This document shows, piece by piece, positions 1 to 11,535 of a stretch of 64,000 bases of DNA. The stretch is taken from the NCBI GenBank assembly GCA_038373885.1, contig JAWZYV010012385.1, forward strand, positions 1 to 64,000, given 5' to 3'. The position numbers were made by a program, and so were the translations under genes. Origin of the DNA: Cheiracanthium punctorium. Taxonomy: Eukaryota; Arthropoda; Arachnida; Araneae; Cheiracanthiidae. A model generated the notes under the pieces. It made no database searches, had not been told where the DNA came from, and was given only the letters and a program-made list of their open reading frames with translations. The stretch's first letter is position 1. Each line of letters starts with the position of its first letter.

Positions 1-120
1 TGTAAATTTCCTTTAATTACATTATCGTGTGCGCTAAGAAGGTGAATGTTTTCTCTACGGCTACGGCATCATTGTGCGAGTTAAAATGTGATGGGTTACC
101 ACCTTCATTTTTTTTTTTTT

Positions 121-161
<41 letters not shown>

Positions 162-741
162 CTTTAGTGTGTGATTTTTGTGTTTGGTGTGAGATAAAAT
201 CTACCTATCCAAGGCCCAACTTTGTGATTTATTACAATGTAATGTTTCCACATTTTCATCCAGCTGTAGGGAATAATAAATTTTACACAAGTTAACCAAT
301 ACCACACGGTCCTATCCCTTGATTTAAAAAAAAATCATTTAACTATTCGAAAATATTAGGAAAAGCTGTGTAAAATAATAGAAATTAAAGTTTAAAATAA
401 ATTTTAAGATAGCTAAAGATGAAGAGTTTTCAATTTTTTCTTAAGTAAAGTTTAACAAAAGTATACCGGTTCTCTTAGAGAAGGTCATTTAATCAATAAT
501 GACAGTAAAATTCAATTATAATAGGGCGATTTTACACACACCAAAAAATTCAAAAATAAAAAAAAAAACAGCTTTAGGGGTGCCCTCTACTTACATACTC
601 TCATCTCTTTTGACCCCCCACTTTTTTGGTGCACCAGCCGCCTATGATAGTAAGTATGCTATCCAAGGTTTCGTTTTGTTTTGAGTGTGTATTGTAAAGT
701 TTCAAAATGTATAAAATCCAGAAATTTATGATCTTCAGATG

Positions 742-776
<35 letters not shown>

Positions 777-1030
777 CTTGAAATGAGATACGTGCGTTGC
801 TATTAATTTGTCGTTGATTTGCTGAATGTTTTATTCGTAAGGTTTGTGCTTCGTTTTCAAAATTTTTGTGTACTCTTTGTAAAGAAGAAGTAAAGGACAT
901 GTACCATCAAATGTAAATTTCCTTTAATTACATTATCGTGTGCGCTAAGAAGGTGAATGTTTTCTCTACGGCTACGGCATCATTGTGCGAGTTAAAATGT
1001 GATGGGTTACCACCTTCATTTTTTTTTTTT

Positions 1031-1069
<39 letters not shown>

Positions 1070-2787
1070 CTTTAGTGTGTGATTTTTGTGTTTGGTGTGA
1101 GATAAAATCTACCTATCCAAGGCCCAACTTTGTGATTTATTACAATGTAATGTTTCCACATTTTCATCCAGCTGTAGGGAATAATAAATTTTACACAAGT
1201 TAACCAATACCACACGGTCCTATCCCTTGATTTAAAAAAAAATCATTTAACTATTCGAAAATATTAGGAAAAGCTGTGTAAAATAATAGAAATTAAAGTT
1301 TAAAATAAATTTTAAGATAGCTAAAGATGAAGAGTTTTCAATTTTTTCTTAAGTAAAGTTTAACAAAAGTATACCGGTTCTCTTAGAGAAGGTCATTTAA
1401 TCAATAATGACAGTAAAATTCAATTATAATAGGGCGATTTTACACACACCAAAAAAACAAAAATAAAAAAAAAACAGCTTTAGGGGTGCCCTCTACTTAC
1501 ATACTCTCATCTCTTTTGACCCCCCACTTTTTTGGTGCACCAGCCGCCTATGATAGTAAGTATGCTATCCAACGTTTCGTTTTGTTTTGAGTGTGTATTG
1601 TAAAGTTTCAAAATGTATAATCCAGAAATTTATGATCTTCAGATGAATTAAAAAAAAAAATGACTTGAAATGAGATACGTGCGTTGCTATTAATTTGTCG
1701 TTGATTTGCTGAATGTTTTATTCGTAAGGTTTGTGCTTCGTCTTCAAAATTTTTGTGTACTCTTTGTAAAGAAGAAGTAAAGGACATGTACCATCAAATG
1801 TAAATTTCCTTTAATTACATTATCGTGTGCGCTAAGAAGGTGAATGTTTTCTCTACGGCTACGGCATCATTGTGCGAGTTAAAATGTGATGGGTTACCAC
1901 CTTCATTTTTTTTTTCTTTTGTGTGTGTGTGAATCTTTAGTGTGTGATTTTTGTGTCTGGTGTGAGATAAAATCTACCTATCCAAGGCCCAACTTTGTGA
2001 TTTATTACAATGTAATGTTTCCACATTTTCATCCAGCTGTAGGGAATAATAAATTTTACACAAGTTAACCAATACCACACGGTCCTATCCCTTGATTTAA
2101 AAAAAAATCATTTAACTATTCGAAAATATTAGGAAAAGCTGTGTAAAATAATAGAAATTAAAGTTTAAAATAAATTTTAAGATAGCTAAAGATGAAGAGT
2201 TTTCAATTTTTTCTTAAGTAAAGTTTAACAAAAGTATACCGGTTCTCTTAGAGAAGGTCATTTAATCAATAATGACAGTAAAATTCAATTATAATAGGGC
2301 GATTTTACACACACCAAAAAAACAAACAACAAAAAAAAAAACAGCTTTAGGGGTGCCCTCTACTTACATACTCTCATCTCTTTTGACCCCCCACTTTTTT
2401 GGTGCACCAGCCGCCTATGATAGTAAGTATGCTATCCAAGGTTTCGTTTTGTTTTGAGTGTGTATTGTAAAGTTTCAAAATGTATAATCCAGAAATTTAT
2501 GATCTTCAGATGAATTAAAAAAAAAAATGACTTGAAATGAGATACGTGCGTTGCTATTAATTTGTCGTTGATTTGCTGAATGTTTTATTCTGTAAGGTTT
2601 GTGCTTCGTTTTCAAAATTTTTGTGTACTCTTTGTAAAGAAGAAGTAAAGGACATGTACCATCAAATGTAAATTTCCTTTAATTACATTATCGTGTGCGC
2701 TAAGAAGGTGAATGTTTTCTCTACGGCTACGGCATCATTGTGCGAGTTAAAATGTGATGGGTTACCACCTTCATTTTTTATTTTTCT

Positions 2788-2840
<53 letters not shown>

Positions 2841-3138
2841 CTTTAGTGTGTGATTTTTGTGTTTGGTGTGAGATAAAATCTACCTATCCAAGGCCCAACT
2901 TTGTGATTTATTACAATGTAATGTTTCCACATTTTCATCCAGCTGTAGGGAATAATAAATTTTACACAAGTTAACCAATACCACACGGTCCTATCCCTTG
3001 ATTTAAAAAAAATCATTTAACTATTCGAAAATATTAGGAAAAGCTGTGTAAAATAATAGAAATTAAAGTTTAAAATAAATTTTAAGATAGCTAAAGATGA
3101 AGAGTTTTCAATTTTTTCTTAAGTAAAGTTTAACAAAA
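1..3138. repeat. Tandem array of a ~0.87-0.91 kb unit
   Basis: The same unit begins with TGTAAATTTCCTTTAATTAC at 1, 912, 1799 and 2667, giving units of 911, 887 and 868 bp and a partial fourth copy that stops matching at 3138. The array probably continues to the left of the window. Copies are nearly identical apart from length changes in simple tracts: (TG)n near 125-158, a short (TG)n near 1920-1930 and a long one near 2793-2836, plus a long A run near 746-774 that is much shorter in later copies. Each unit contains a short open stretch of about 61 codons, but the simple-sequence runs and lack of any recognisable domain make coding unlikely. It is best described as a long-period satellite or segmental tandem duplication. 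Confidence 0.93.
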
Positions 3139-3250
3139 CTCAATTTCATAATAGACAAAACTCATTCTATAACATACAATATTAAAAGGTTATCTAACTA
3201 TAAGATAACCTTACCTTTAATACTCAGATTACGAAATACAACAGCACGGG

Positions 3251-3427
3251 CAGTGGCGGATTATTGCAAGTTTGTCGGGGGGGGGCGGTTAGTTTGTCGG
3301 TGGGGGCGGTTCGTTAGAAGATTGACATATGCATCCATTTTATGGAAGTAAAATAGGATCTTTTACATTAATTTCTTTCTTCTTGGGGGGAGGTCGCCCT
3401 CCCTCCTCCCCCCTTTAATCGCCCTTG
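3251..3427. mobile_element. hAT-type MITE, copy 1, with exact 8-bp TSD
   Basis: A 177-bp element starts with CAGTGGCGGATTA and ends with the near inverse TAATCGCCCTTG. It is flanked on both sides by the identical octamer AGCACGGG (3243-3250 and 3428-3435). An 8-bp TSD and CAG-type terminal repeats are hallmarks of nonautonomous hAT elements. The interior has G-rich and C-rich tracts and no coding capacity. A second copy lies at 29111-29270 in opposite orientation, with its own different TSD, so both are independent insertions. Confidence 0.88.
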
Positions 3428-3439
3428 AGCACGGGGTTC

Positions 3440-3890
3440 TTTTCCTTTAAAAATAGAGATTATATACGACACAGGGCTGTGAAAGTATCAAAATAACAAT
3501 AACAAAACTTAACAGAAATAACAGGGGGAAAAAACGTATAAAACGTGCTTTGACAAAGATTTTTCCGTAGTAAGGGACGAGTAAAGTTTAAAAAAAATAA
3601 CAATTTGTAATCCGTGGGGCATTTAATTCGTCGTCAAAAGTTAATCCAAACGCATAGCAACTGTTTGCGTCATGATTCAGAAAACCTCCGTAGGCAAAAT
3701 TTCATTCTCAGAAAAAGAATTCCTTCCCGTAAAAAAAAAAAAAATAAATAAAAGCCAGGTCAGATGGAATTATAACTCTTTCCTGATCTTGCATTAAATG
3801 TTTCAGCTATTTTTAAAATAATTGAACTTCCAATTCTGAGAGTATTTATTGAGCTTCAACAATAGAATCTCGACTCACGATTTCGGAAAC
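3440..3890. repeat. Dispersed repeat A, copy 1
   Basis: This stretch is alignable by eye with 9320-9650 in the same orientation. Shared landmarks are GCATTTAATTCGT, CAACTGTTTGCGTCA, CTCCGTAGG, and TTATAACT followed by TTTCCTG and TTGCATTAAATG. The copies are clearly diverged and contain no reading frame that I recognise. It could be part of an old transposon; the hAT element at 3905 landed just beyond its right end. Confidence 0.65.
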
Positions 3891-4118
3891 ATAACCCATA
3901 TTTCCAGGGCCGGCCCTAACAGGTTTGCCGCCCCGGACAAAAATATAAAATGCCGCCCCCCCACAGTAAAATTACTATTAAAAGAAATAAATTGTTCACA
4001 GATACTGTTTTCATGCCTATAAAACTGGAATAGCTCTTTAAACATAACACAGCATAAGAAAAACCATATTTATTAAAAATCACACATTAAGCTAAAAACC
4101 AAAACAAAGAGAAAGAAA

Positions 4119-4498
4119 TCAAGAGTTTTTTCGGACTTTTAATTCCGCAAAATTCCTGACTTTTTCTCTTAAATAAATTTTGCAACTAATTCATGTTCGA
4201 TAGCGGATAGCCAATGTAGTTAGATTATTTAACCTGTCTAGAAGAGTTGTGGAACACAAGAAATTTTTAACTTTCATTTTGAGAAACTCTTCTCTGCACT
4301 TGCCACAATTATCGGCAAAGAAAGCGGAATTCTCGAAACAAGAGTAAGATGTGGTGTAAAATCTAGAGTTGAAATTAGCTTTAAAATTTCAATTGGACTT
4401 TCCTTTTTGCCTAATAAGGCCGTAACTGACACTATTTCATTTACTAGATCAAGCGCGTTTATATTCCCTGGTTCCCCATCGGTCAGCATTAACTCCAA
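4119..4498 (-). pseudogene. hAT transposase, C-terminal dimerisation region, frameshifted
   Basis: The minus-strand frame from 4498 to 4274 contains the hAT C-terminal signature IVASAEKSFSK, close to the family consensus for the dimerisation region. A stop follows at once, but shifting frame by one base continues with family-like sequence (MKVKNFLCS, then LDRLNNLTTLAIRYR and FAELKVRKNS) to a stop at 4119-4121. A further in-frame stop breaks this second part. The order fits the C-terminus of zinc-finger-MYM-type-1-like hAT proteins. It lies next to the left end of the element, as expected for a gene read leftward. Confidence 0.85.
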
Positions 4499-5312
4499 TT
4501 GTTTACTCTATAAACAGTGTTAACACTGTTACACTGTGTTACAATGTTTAATTAGCACTTTTTAGGAGTGTCTTTTAACTCATATATGTCGTGCAAAAAT
4601 TTAAAACAATTACATTGGATGCTTATTAAATTAAATCTGCACTCTAAGGTATTAATCGCTTTGTTTTTCTCTATTCTAAAAAAAGTAACGGCCGCTGTCA
4701 AGAGCTTCTTGGCTATCTTCTCCTAACCGTGGGGATTTGAATTTCTAGAAACATGTCCACGGATTCGGAAAATTCCGAGGAACCTGATAAGCTCACTTAA
4801 ATTTTGCAAATCGAATTATTTTAGAAGATATTAATAAAAAAACTGAAAAAATAAAACATAATGGCTGACAGATTTGGCATAAAATCATTCATTCCTTTGC
4901 AAAAAAGCAATTCAAAGTATGTAGAATGCGTGAAATTGACAAACATGAAGTAGAATGACACCCATTTTACGCCAAATTAAAAATTATATGAAATAAATAA
5001 CTCAAAGTGTGTTAGACAAAGTTGACAATTTTCAAATAGTAAGTTCGCTTAGACAACAGGAGTTTAGAATGAGCGATTATTCGTTTTTCCAAAACAGAAT
5101 AACTAATTGTAACTGATTTTAAAGACTGCGCCATTTTGGCATTAGGTGCTATCTGGCAAAATGGTATCTTTCCAAGCAGGTTGAATCTAAACCGCGAGTT
5201 CAAAAATGTTAGAACCCGCAATATCTTGAAAATGAAAAATAATTAAAATGCAGATTATTTTAAAGCCGGTTCGGTCCAGCTGGAGTATTTGCTACCAGTA
5301 GAAATATTTGGT

Positions 5313-5890
5313 GGCGTTAACTATGCCATTATAGCAGTATACTGCATTTTGGATATTTGCCAGAGCGGCGAGATGATATAATTCGAGGTGCTAAATACGC
5401 CAATCTGCAAAGGATTATGTATATGAAAATACGGATAACGGTTTTCCGGGAACATTACATGGGCAGTAATTATAGGTTGTGAGCATGTGTAAATCGCCAA
5501 ATAATGAAAAGTCGCCGTTGATGGCAAGCTCTTATCGTAGTTTTTAACAAAGAAAACATATGAATGTACTGTTTTCTTAGAGCTAATTATTAACTATACA
5601 TATACGCAAGTCGCCAAATTATGAAAATTCGCCATGATTGGCTAATACGCAAGGTGTTCCATGGGTTTCACGTAATTAAAAATAGTGCGAAGTTTAAATT
5701 TTTATGTTCCAAGCAACATGCAAGAAACAAGCAATGTGTAGCTCGATAACATTCTATCTGATCCAACCATTGGGTTTTGTTTGTTGAAATTATGCCTTTT
5801 TTACGAATAAGCCTTATTAGGGGCCCGAATGCCTCATACGAAAAGCGAGCTTAACGAGTCTAGGGGCCGTGGCCCCTAGTACTGTAAAAA
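5313..5890 (+). repeat. Dispersed repeat D, copy 1 (inside the hAT element)
   Basis: About 580 bp match 49750-50288 in inverted orientation. Shared landmarks include AACTATGCCATTATAGCA, CAATCTGCAAAGGATTATG, GGTTTTCC(C/G)GG, CGCCAAATTATGAAA-like blocks, AAAAAAGGCATAATT and ATGCCTCATACGAAA. No reading frame is preserved and I do not recognise the family. Because this copy lies within the hAT boundaries, it either inserted into the hAT element or was carried by it. Confidence 0.8.
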
Positions 5891-6043
5891 AATAAACTAT
5901 CTTAAATTTTAATTTAGGATCTTTTACCAGATCATCTCGTGATTCGCAATCAAAATTCATATGTTACATGGCTGCTTAAACTCAGTGTTAGGCAGAATAC
6001 TATCTCCATCTCGTCGGTCAGTTCTCTGGCATAACAGAACATT

Positions 6044-6244
6044 TCATTTAAAATCACATCCAATCGAAGATCCTTTCAAAAAATCTTTACAGTTTCTTAA
6101 GAGTTCGAGAGCAGGTGGCAAATCGTTGTCTTTTGACTGAAATAGCTTTCTTAACGGATTCAAGCAATTGAAGATTTTGTACCAAATAATAATAGAGCAT
6201 AGAAACATGAACTGTTTGAGAGAGTTAAGTAATCCTGAAGCCAA
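6044..6244 (-). pseudogene. hAT transposase internal exon fragment
   Basis: The minus-strand peptide contains FLCSIIIWYKIFNCLN followed by KLFQSKDNDLPPALELL, which matches the pattern of the N-terminal half of zinc-finger-MYM-type hAT transposases (conserved IWY, LQSK and a following ALELL-like helix). Immediately upstream on the same strand is TTTTATTCCAG, a good splice acceptor that would enter this frame in phase, so it may be an ancient exon. Downstream sequence is unrecognisable before repeat D begins. It supports assigning the whole 3905-7992 element to hAT. Confidence 0.75.
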
Positions 6245-7117
6245 ATCACTGGAATAAAAACATTAAAATCCTTTCATCAATTTTAACGGTAGCTTCAAGG
6301 TGTTTCATTATCATTAGAATTAGATTTGTCAATACCTTTATACCTTACCAAGAATGCGATCTGTTCGATATTTTTTGGCATCAGGAATGCAATCTAGAAA
6401 TATGGAATGGTATTTGCTTGTTGAATTTTATTAACAAAGTGTAATTTGAAACCAACTGGAAACCTTGTGAAAAATCTATGCAAAATGTGTAAATATTTGT
6501 TTGCACATCATCATATAAACAACTGAAGCGAATGAAATGAAATTTTTAGCAGCACCAAAAGTGGCAGCTTAATTTAAACTGCAGGTTCTAAAATATTTCT
6601 AATTCGTTTAAAAGTTTTGAGATTTAAAACTGTTGTTTGAAAACTGTGTGTAAATGTATGTCCACCCTTTGTTAAAAAATAGCTCAATGGAATAGAATGA
6701 AATTTGGAATTATATTGAATAGTACGTTAATTGAAACGATAAGTACCAAAATTGTTTTAAATAATTCATAGACTTTTGAAATTTTGTAAAAATCGCTTAA
6801 AAAGTTCTGGCATCCATCAAAAAACGGATTAAGAGAACAGACTGAAATTAGGTCATATGATGGGTAACAAAGCATCATCGAAATTTTTAAAAGATTTGAA
6901 TAAATTGAAAAAGTTTGTAAAATTTGCATTGTATTTTTTCTTTTCTTTTTTAGGGGACGGGGACAGAGGGGGAGGGCGTCACTTTAAGGCGTCTGGAGGT
7001 ACTACAATAGGTGGCTGTCCGACTTAAACAAATTACGTCAATTTCTTTTATTATTATTATTTTTTCAATTTTGAGAAAATTGTGCAAAATTTTTACAGGC
7101 ACAATATTAAAATTTCA

Positions 7118-7241
7118 GTTACTATCGAGGGTTACTATCGACTTTATCGAGGGTTACTATCGACTATATCGAGGGTTACTATCGATCGAGGGTTACTTAT
7201 CGAGGGTTACTATCGACAAAATTCAGTTACTATCGAGGAGA
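7118..7241. repeat. Minisatellite of GTTACTATCGAGG units
   Basis: A short array of imperfect repeats built on TTACTATCGA with or without GGG and with spacers of 5-10 bases, about seven units. It lies inside the hAT element. Both forward frames are open over it by chance of the repeat, which does not indicate a gene. Confidence 0.9.
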
Positions 7242-7270
7242 TTGAGTTAAATAACATTGTTTGAATTTAA

Positions 7271-7272
<2 letters not shown>

Positions 7273-7301
<29 letters not shown>
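7273..7301. repeat. (TA)n microsatellite
   Basis: Alternating TA tract just after the TTACTATCGA minisatellite, still inside the hAT element. Confidence 0.95.
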
Positions 7302-8144
7302 TATTTTGAGAACAACTTTGTGGAGAAAATGAAATGAAATGAAATTTTGTTAAATAGTAGGCGGTTGGTAAATTAAAATTTCAGGTTTTTTAATTTTCTA
7401 CAAATTTGAATTATTTTTTAGGTATGACGTAAACTTTGATAAAGTTTTTCGCGCATCATGCAAAATGATCAAAATATAATTCAATCGGACGTTGTAGTGT
7501 TAAATATAGGCTACTTGCTATTACAAAGAATTTTCCAGATATTCTCTTTTCAGTTTAATATTCATTACTAGCATCTTCTTTTGCAACAATACAATTTAAA
7601 TGACTTCTTGATATAGGAAGCTCATCCACTAAAGGAAAACGTTAATTTTGAATCTCGATTGACAGTTTGTTTCAGTAATTTGTTACTCTCTAACCTGTAA
7701 TCATGGAACAATACACAAGAGTTATAACTTTGCTATATTTCTGTCAGTATGCTAATTCCATTGTTTGTACTCGTACAATGCAAACGAAATTTCACACGGT
7801 TAGTAAAAACCCCCCAATGACGGATGGGTACATCAGCTAGTAAAGTTATACTGAATGATATTCTTCAGAATATTTTTTAACAACTATTTTACTAATACAA
7901 AATGTATTTTTCAAATTCGAGCCAAAATGCCGCCCCTAAAATTTGCCGCCCCGGACAGGGGTCCGGTTTGTCCGGCCCTAGGGCCGCCCCTGCATATTTC
8001 GGGGGTAAAGTATTTACGGGTGAAAGGAAATCTTTATTTGGGACTTCGCGCGCATGCGCCAAGTGCCAAGAGACGGATAAGAGTGAACATGTTTTCCCTA
8101 ATAGCACAGATGGTCACAAAAGAGTCGCTGTGACGTCACAAAGG

Positions 8145-8406
8145 GTCACAATTGTCGGAAACCTTTCTGATATACTCGGAAACCTTTCCGAAATACACGG
8201 AGAGGTTACTCAATATTTTACCAAAATATACAGAGACGTTACCCATCTTTTCCAGAAACCTTACCTAAAATGCAGGAAAATAGGTAAATATGTTTCCGAC
8301 ATATGCAGAAACGTTTCTAAATACTTTACCCGCATGGTTCCGAAACGTTTCCGCAATTTTGAACTACAAGAGCTGCCCCATTTTTTGGGGTAACGTTTCC
8401 GAATTT
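8145..8406. repeat. Degenerate short repeats with GGAAAC(C/G)TTTCC core
   Basis: Repeated near-palindromic cores (GGAAACCTTTC, GAAACGTTTCC, CAGAAACGTTTC) recur about every 25-50 bp with ATATAC(A/T)C(G/A)GA-like linkers. The segment ends at a T run followed by ACCGTGTATAT, and an inverse match ACACCGTAAAAAAA lies at about 8564-8577. This could be the terminal region of a MITE. No TSD could be fixed. Open frames across it are a by-product of the repeats. Confidence 0.55.
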
Positions 8407-8409
8407 TTT

Positions 8410-9315
8410 TTTTACCGTGTATATCCGAGACATTTTCAAAGGTCATGTGTTATTGGTAGCATTCACATGCCATATAAAGCGAGTATAAAATATTGATATA
8501 TCACATACGTATAATAAAAGCCAAAATATGCCTTTATTCAAGCTAATATAATCATTTAATGGTACACCGTAAAAAAATGTCAGAAACATTACAGCTAACT
8601 GTAAGGCAATTTTTTCGTAAATGTTTTTCACAAAATTTGAGAAATATTTATGGTGGGTTGTTTAAAACAAAAAAGCCTGACCAAATTTTTCAGAGTTGTA
8701 TCTAAAGTTTCTGGGTAAACAATCATGTTGCAATTTTCCAACAATTTCAATTACTTATCTCATACATGTCAAATAATTTTATGAAACGTTTCGAAATTTT
8801 TTTATAGTGTTATTTCGTAGTTTAAAATTTTCATTCCACTGACTGTCTGATTTAAAAAAAAAAAAACCTCGTAAATTTATAGTTCGCACTTATGAGCTGT
8901 TTATTATTTAAATAAACGGTTTCCTTTAATTACATTAATGACTGGAAATACTGGAATGAGAAAACAAAAATAAAGAAAGACAGTGCGTTTCCAATGATTT
9001 AATTTGTCTTTTAAAAATATTTCCAAACTTTCCAGTCTGGGATCTCTTGATTGTGCTTTGTGATTATAAAATTTTTTTTTTTTTTTTTGGTAAACCTTTT
9101 AAAATCCAAGTGACATGCTTTGCTGAAGAATCCTTAATTTAAGGTATTTAAAAAAATAAAATACGGTGTAAATACTATCTATGGAAACAATGTACGATGA
9201 CAAGTTAGGTAACTACATCTACAATTAATTTGTTTATTAACAATTATCGTAAAGTGAAACACTATTTACTTCTGTGAAGTAATAAAACATTATGTTTGAT
9301 ACAGGGTTGGGAGAA
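8410..9315. other. No gene seen
   Basis: A+T-rich sequence with homopolymer runs (for example T17 near 9070). No ORF with a recognisable domain and no clear repeat boundary apart from the ACACCGTAAAAAAA motif near 8564. Confidence 0.6.
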
Positions 9316-9319
9316 AGTG

Positions 9320-9650
9320 TATTGTTTTAAAACGCTAAAGAAAGCTACTGCAATTGCTAAAAATCGTCCTAGTAAAGTACAAATAAAGTAAAATTACGGC
9401 TTAATCCTGGATGCATTTAATTCGTTGTAAAGAATTAATCCCGTCGTGCACCAACTGTTTGCGTCACGATTTTCGAAATCTCCGTAGGTAAAATTATATT
9501 AAAAAAATAAATTAAATATAATAAAAATATGACGCCAAATAAAATTATAACTATTTCCTGCCTTGCATTAAATGCTCCATCTAGAAAGATACCGAGCTTC
9601 AAAATCTGAGAGGATTTATTGAATTTAAAAAAAAAGATAGCACATTGCTT
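9320..9650. repeat. Dispersed repeat A, copy 2
   Basis: Diverged direct copy of 3440-3890; see that entry for landmarks. It shares GCATTTAATTCGT, CAACTGTTTGCGTCACGATT, CTCCGTAGGTAAAATT and TTGCATTAAATG in the same order. Confidence 0.65.
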
Positions 9651-10194
9651 GTGTTAGTTTTTCAGGTTTAGTAAATTCTTTACAGATTTTTAAATTTAAT
9701 TAAAAGTAAGATTTTTTATTAACAAACTGAATCGTTTGACTGCAATATAAAGAATAATGAGGTATCACATAAATTATAAAATACTTTCATTTCGTATAGG
9801 TTGCATGCCTTAGAAAATATTCTTTAACCTACGAATAATAAATCCATTTTTATAGTGTGGATTCTGTTAGAATTTCTGTGCCGTGCAGTTACTGGATGTG
9901 TAAGAAATTGGATATTGATTATCTTGAAGGTTTTCTTAGGAAAGCGTTATGTTTCTAGAAACATTACCTAGAGTTGAGAAACCGTTCTCTTCTCACCTTA
10001 GGAATACGAGCATGAAAGTTATGTAGCAATACCGTAAGTTGAAGAATTTCATGTAAAATAGGGATAGTATATATAACTTTTATGAAATAAAAACACATTC
10101 ACAAAACCAGTCTTGGTGATTATTTTATAAAAAAGGAAATACATACCTGTCAAACGAAATTAATATGTGTCTAAAGCACCATCAAACATTACAT

Positions 10195-10360
10195 ATCTGT
10201 AATGAGGTACCGATTTCAGGTGGTGGTTGGTCCCTCATCTGGAAACGGTTCAAAATTAGGGACCTACAAGTAGAATTCAAACCCCCTCGGGGGCAGTGGT
10301 ACCCCTCTTTCCATGGATAGTGTCGCCTATCCATGGACACGACAACAACAACAACAACAT
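10195..10360 (+). mobile_element. Possible SINE with (ACA)n tail
   Basis: A relatively G+C-richer block in A+T-rich surroundings. It ends in ACAACAACAACAACAAC, a tail style seen on many tRNA-derived SINEs, and holds a GGTTCAAAATT box and two short inverted pairs (CCCCCTCGGGGG and CCATGGATAG with CTATCCATGG). A full tRNA-like A box is not convincing, so the class remains uncertain. Confidence 0.4.
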
Positions 10361-11389
10361 TAGATCAAATTTGATGCCTTTAATACCTATAACCTTTACT
10401 ATTTTTCTGCAAAGTAAATCTAATTTATATTATACGTGTCCATCTGTATTTTAAAGGCACATTTCGAAAAATTATCGTTTTATAAATTGATACTGCCCCT
10501 TAATTCATCAAAATAGGACATTTATAATATAAAACCAACTACTGATCAAACAAATTTGAAATTTTGCACAGCCATGTAAACTTATATTCTTAATCTATTT
10601 TCGTTGAAATTTCGCTAGGTCGCTATTCATTTATTTTCGAAAATTAATTTAGTATTTCCTCATTCAAGTTAACATTTTTTTTAAAATTATAACTGTAGTG
10701 AAATATGTTTTGGATAGTTTCGTTCTAATATTAGAGATACAAAACAGCTTCTTAATACCATTATTAAATGAGATATGAAGTAAAGTATGAAAAACATTTC
10801 AACATACGGATTTGAAAAAATCGGAAGCTCATAACTTTCGCATTTTCTGCTGAAATGTGTTGAAAATTAGTATCCATGAAGTAAAAATTAGGTGTTTCCA
10901 ATGGAAAAAATGCTTATTTATGCTTATTCAAATATGAAAAAGGCACATTCTGCAAATTTTATGTATAGCAAATTAAAGTGTGTACTATCAGTAAACGATT
11001 GGCTTATGCAAATTTGCTGTACGACGAACGACGGTCAAGAGGGCCTCCCCCCCCCCCCGCAGTTGTATACAAATATTTTATGGAATTTGTTGCTTGTAAT
11101 TTTTATAATCATATTTAACTGCTTTATTTTCAGAGCTATTTAGATTTGAAACTATATTTAAATTACTTTATTTTATATACCAAACATTTAATTACATGAG
11201 GATTATATGTGAACACAAAATTTCATAAATAACGCATTCTTAAATAGATACATTAATTTTATGCAGTTACAATTAAAATACATAATCAATAATAAGGAAA
11301 TAAATGTCACTCAAAAATTTAAATAAAGTAATAGATATAATTTCCCACGTTTTTTTTCTGGAATAGCATATCACAGGCTAAGGCGGAAA
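10361..11389. other. No gene seen
   Basis: A+T-rich, without recognisable coding or repeat structure. The ORF at 10892-11143 contains a C run and no domain, and is likely fortuitous. Confidence 0.6.
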
Positions 11390-11535
11390 ATATTTCTCAG
11401 TTATTTATATTCCCTTGGTGATAACATAAATTTATTTCCAGACTAGATAATCATTCATCATTCTGAAACGATCATTACTCGACTCAATAAGATAGGTTGA
11501 ACCTGTCGCAATTCCTATTTTTTACTGCATCTACA
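11390..11535 (+). repeat. Dispersed repeat C, copy 1
   Basis: Shares with 13790-13950 and 17170-17285 the ordered landmarks ATTTATAT(T)CCC, AATTTATTTCC, ATCATT(C/T)ATCAT and CTG-AACGATCATTACTCG, followed in copies 1 and 2 by a (T)GACCTGTC-like block. All three are in the same orientation. Family unknown; no coding. Confidence 0.7.

Larger units (their letters stand above)
3905..7992 (-). mobile_element. hAT transposon, ~4.1 kb, ends and TSD preserved
   Basis: The left end reads CAGGGCCGGCCCTA and the right end is the near inverse TAGGGCCGCCCCTG. The octamer CATATTTC is present directly outside both ends (3897-3904 and 7993-8000), an exact 8-bp TSD as made by hAT transposases. Subterminal GCCGCCCCGGAC blocks occur near both termini. 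Inside, the minus strand carries broken pieces of a transposase of the zinc-finger-MYM-type hAT group (entries at 4119 and 6044). The element is inactive: its frame is interrupted many times, and a dispersed repeat also seen at 49750-50288 occupies part of the interior. Confidence 0.92.

Noticed and set aside
1..3138. CRISPR-like array
   Set aside because: Units are ~900 bp with no short repeat/spacer pattern, and the genome is eukaryotic.
7855..8393. Overlapping ORFs of 71-163 codons
   Set aside because: They cross the G/C-rich hAT terminus and short GGAAACCTTTCC repeats; no domain, and open on both strands.
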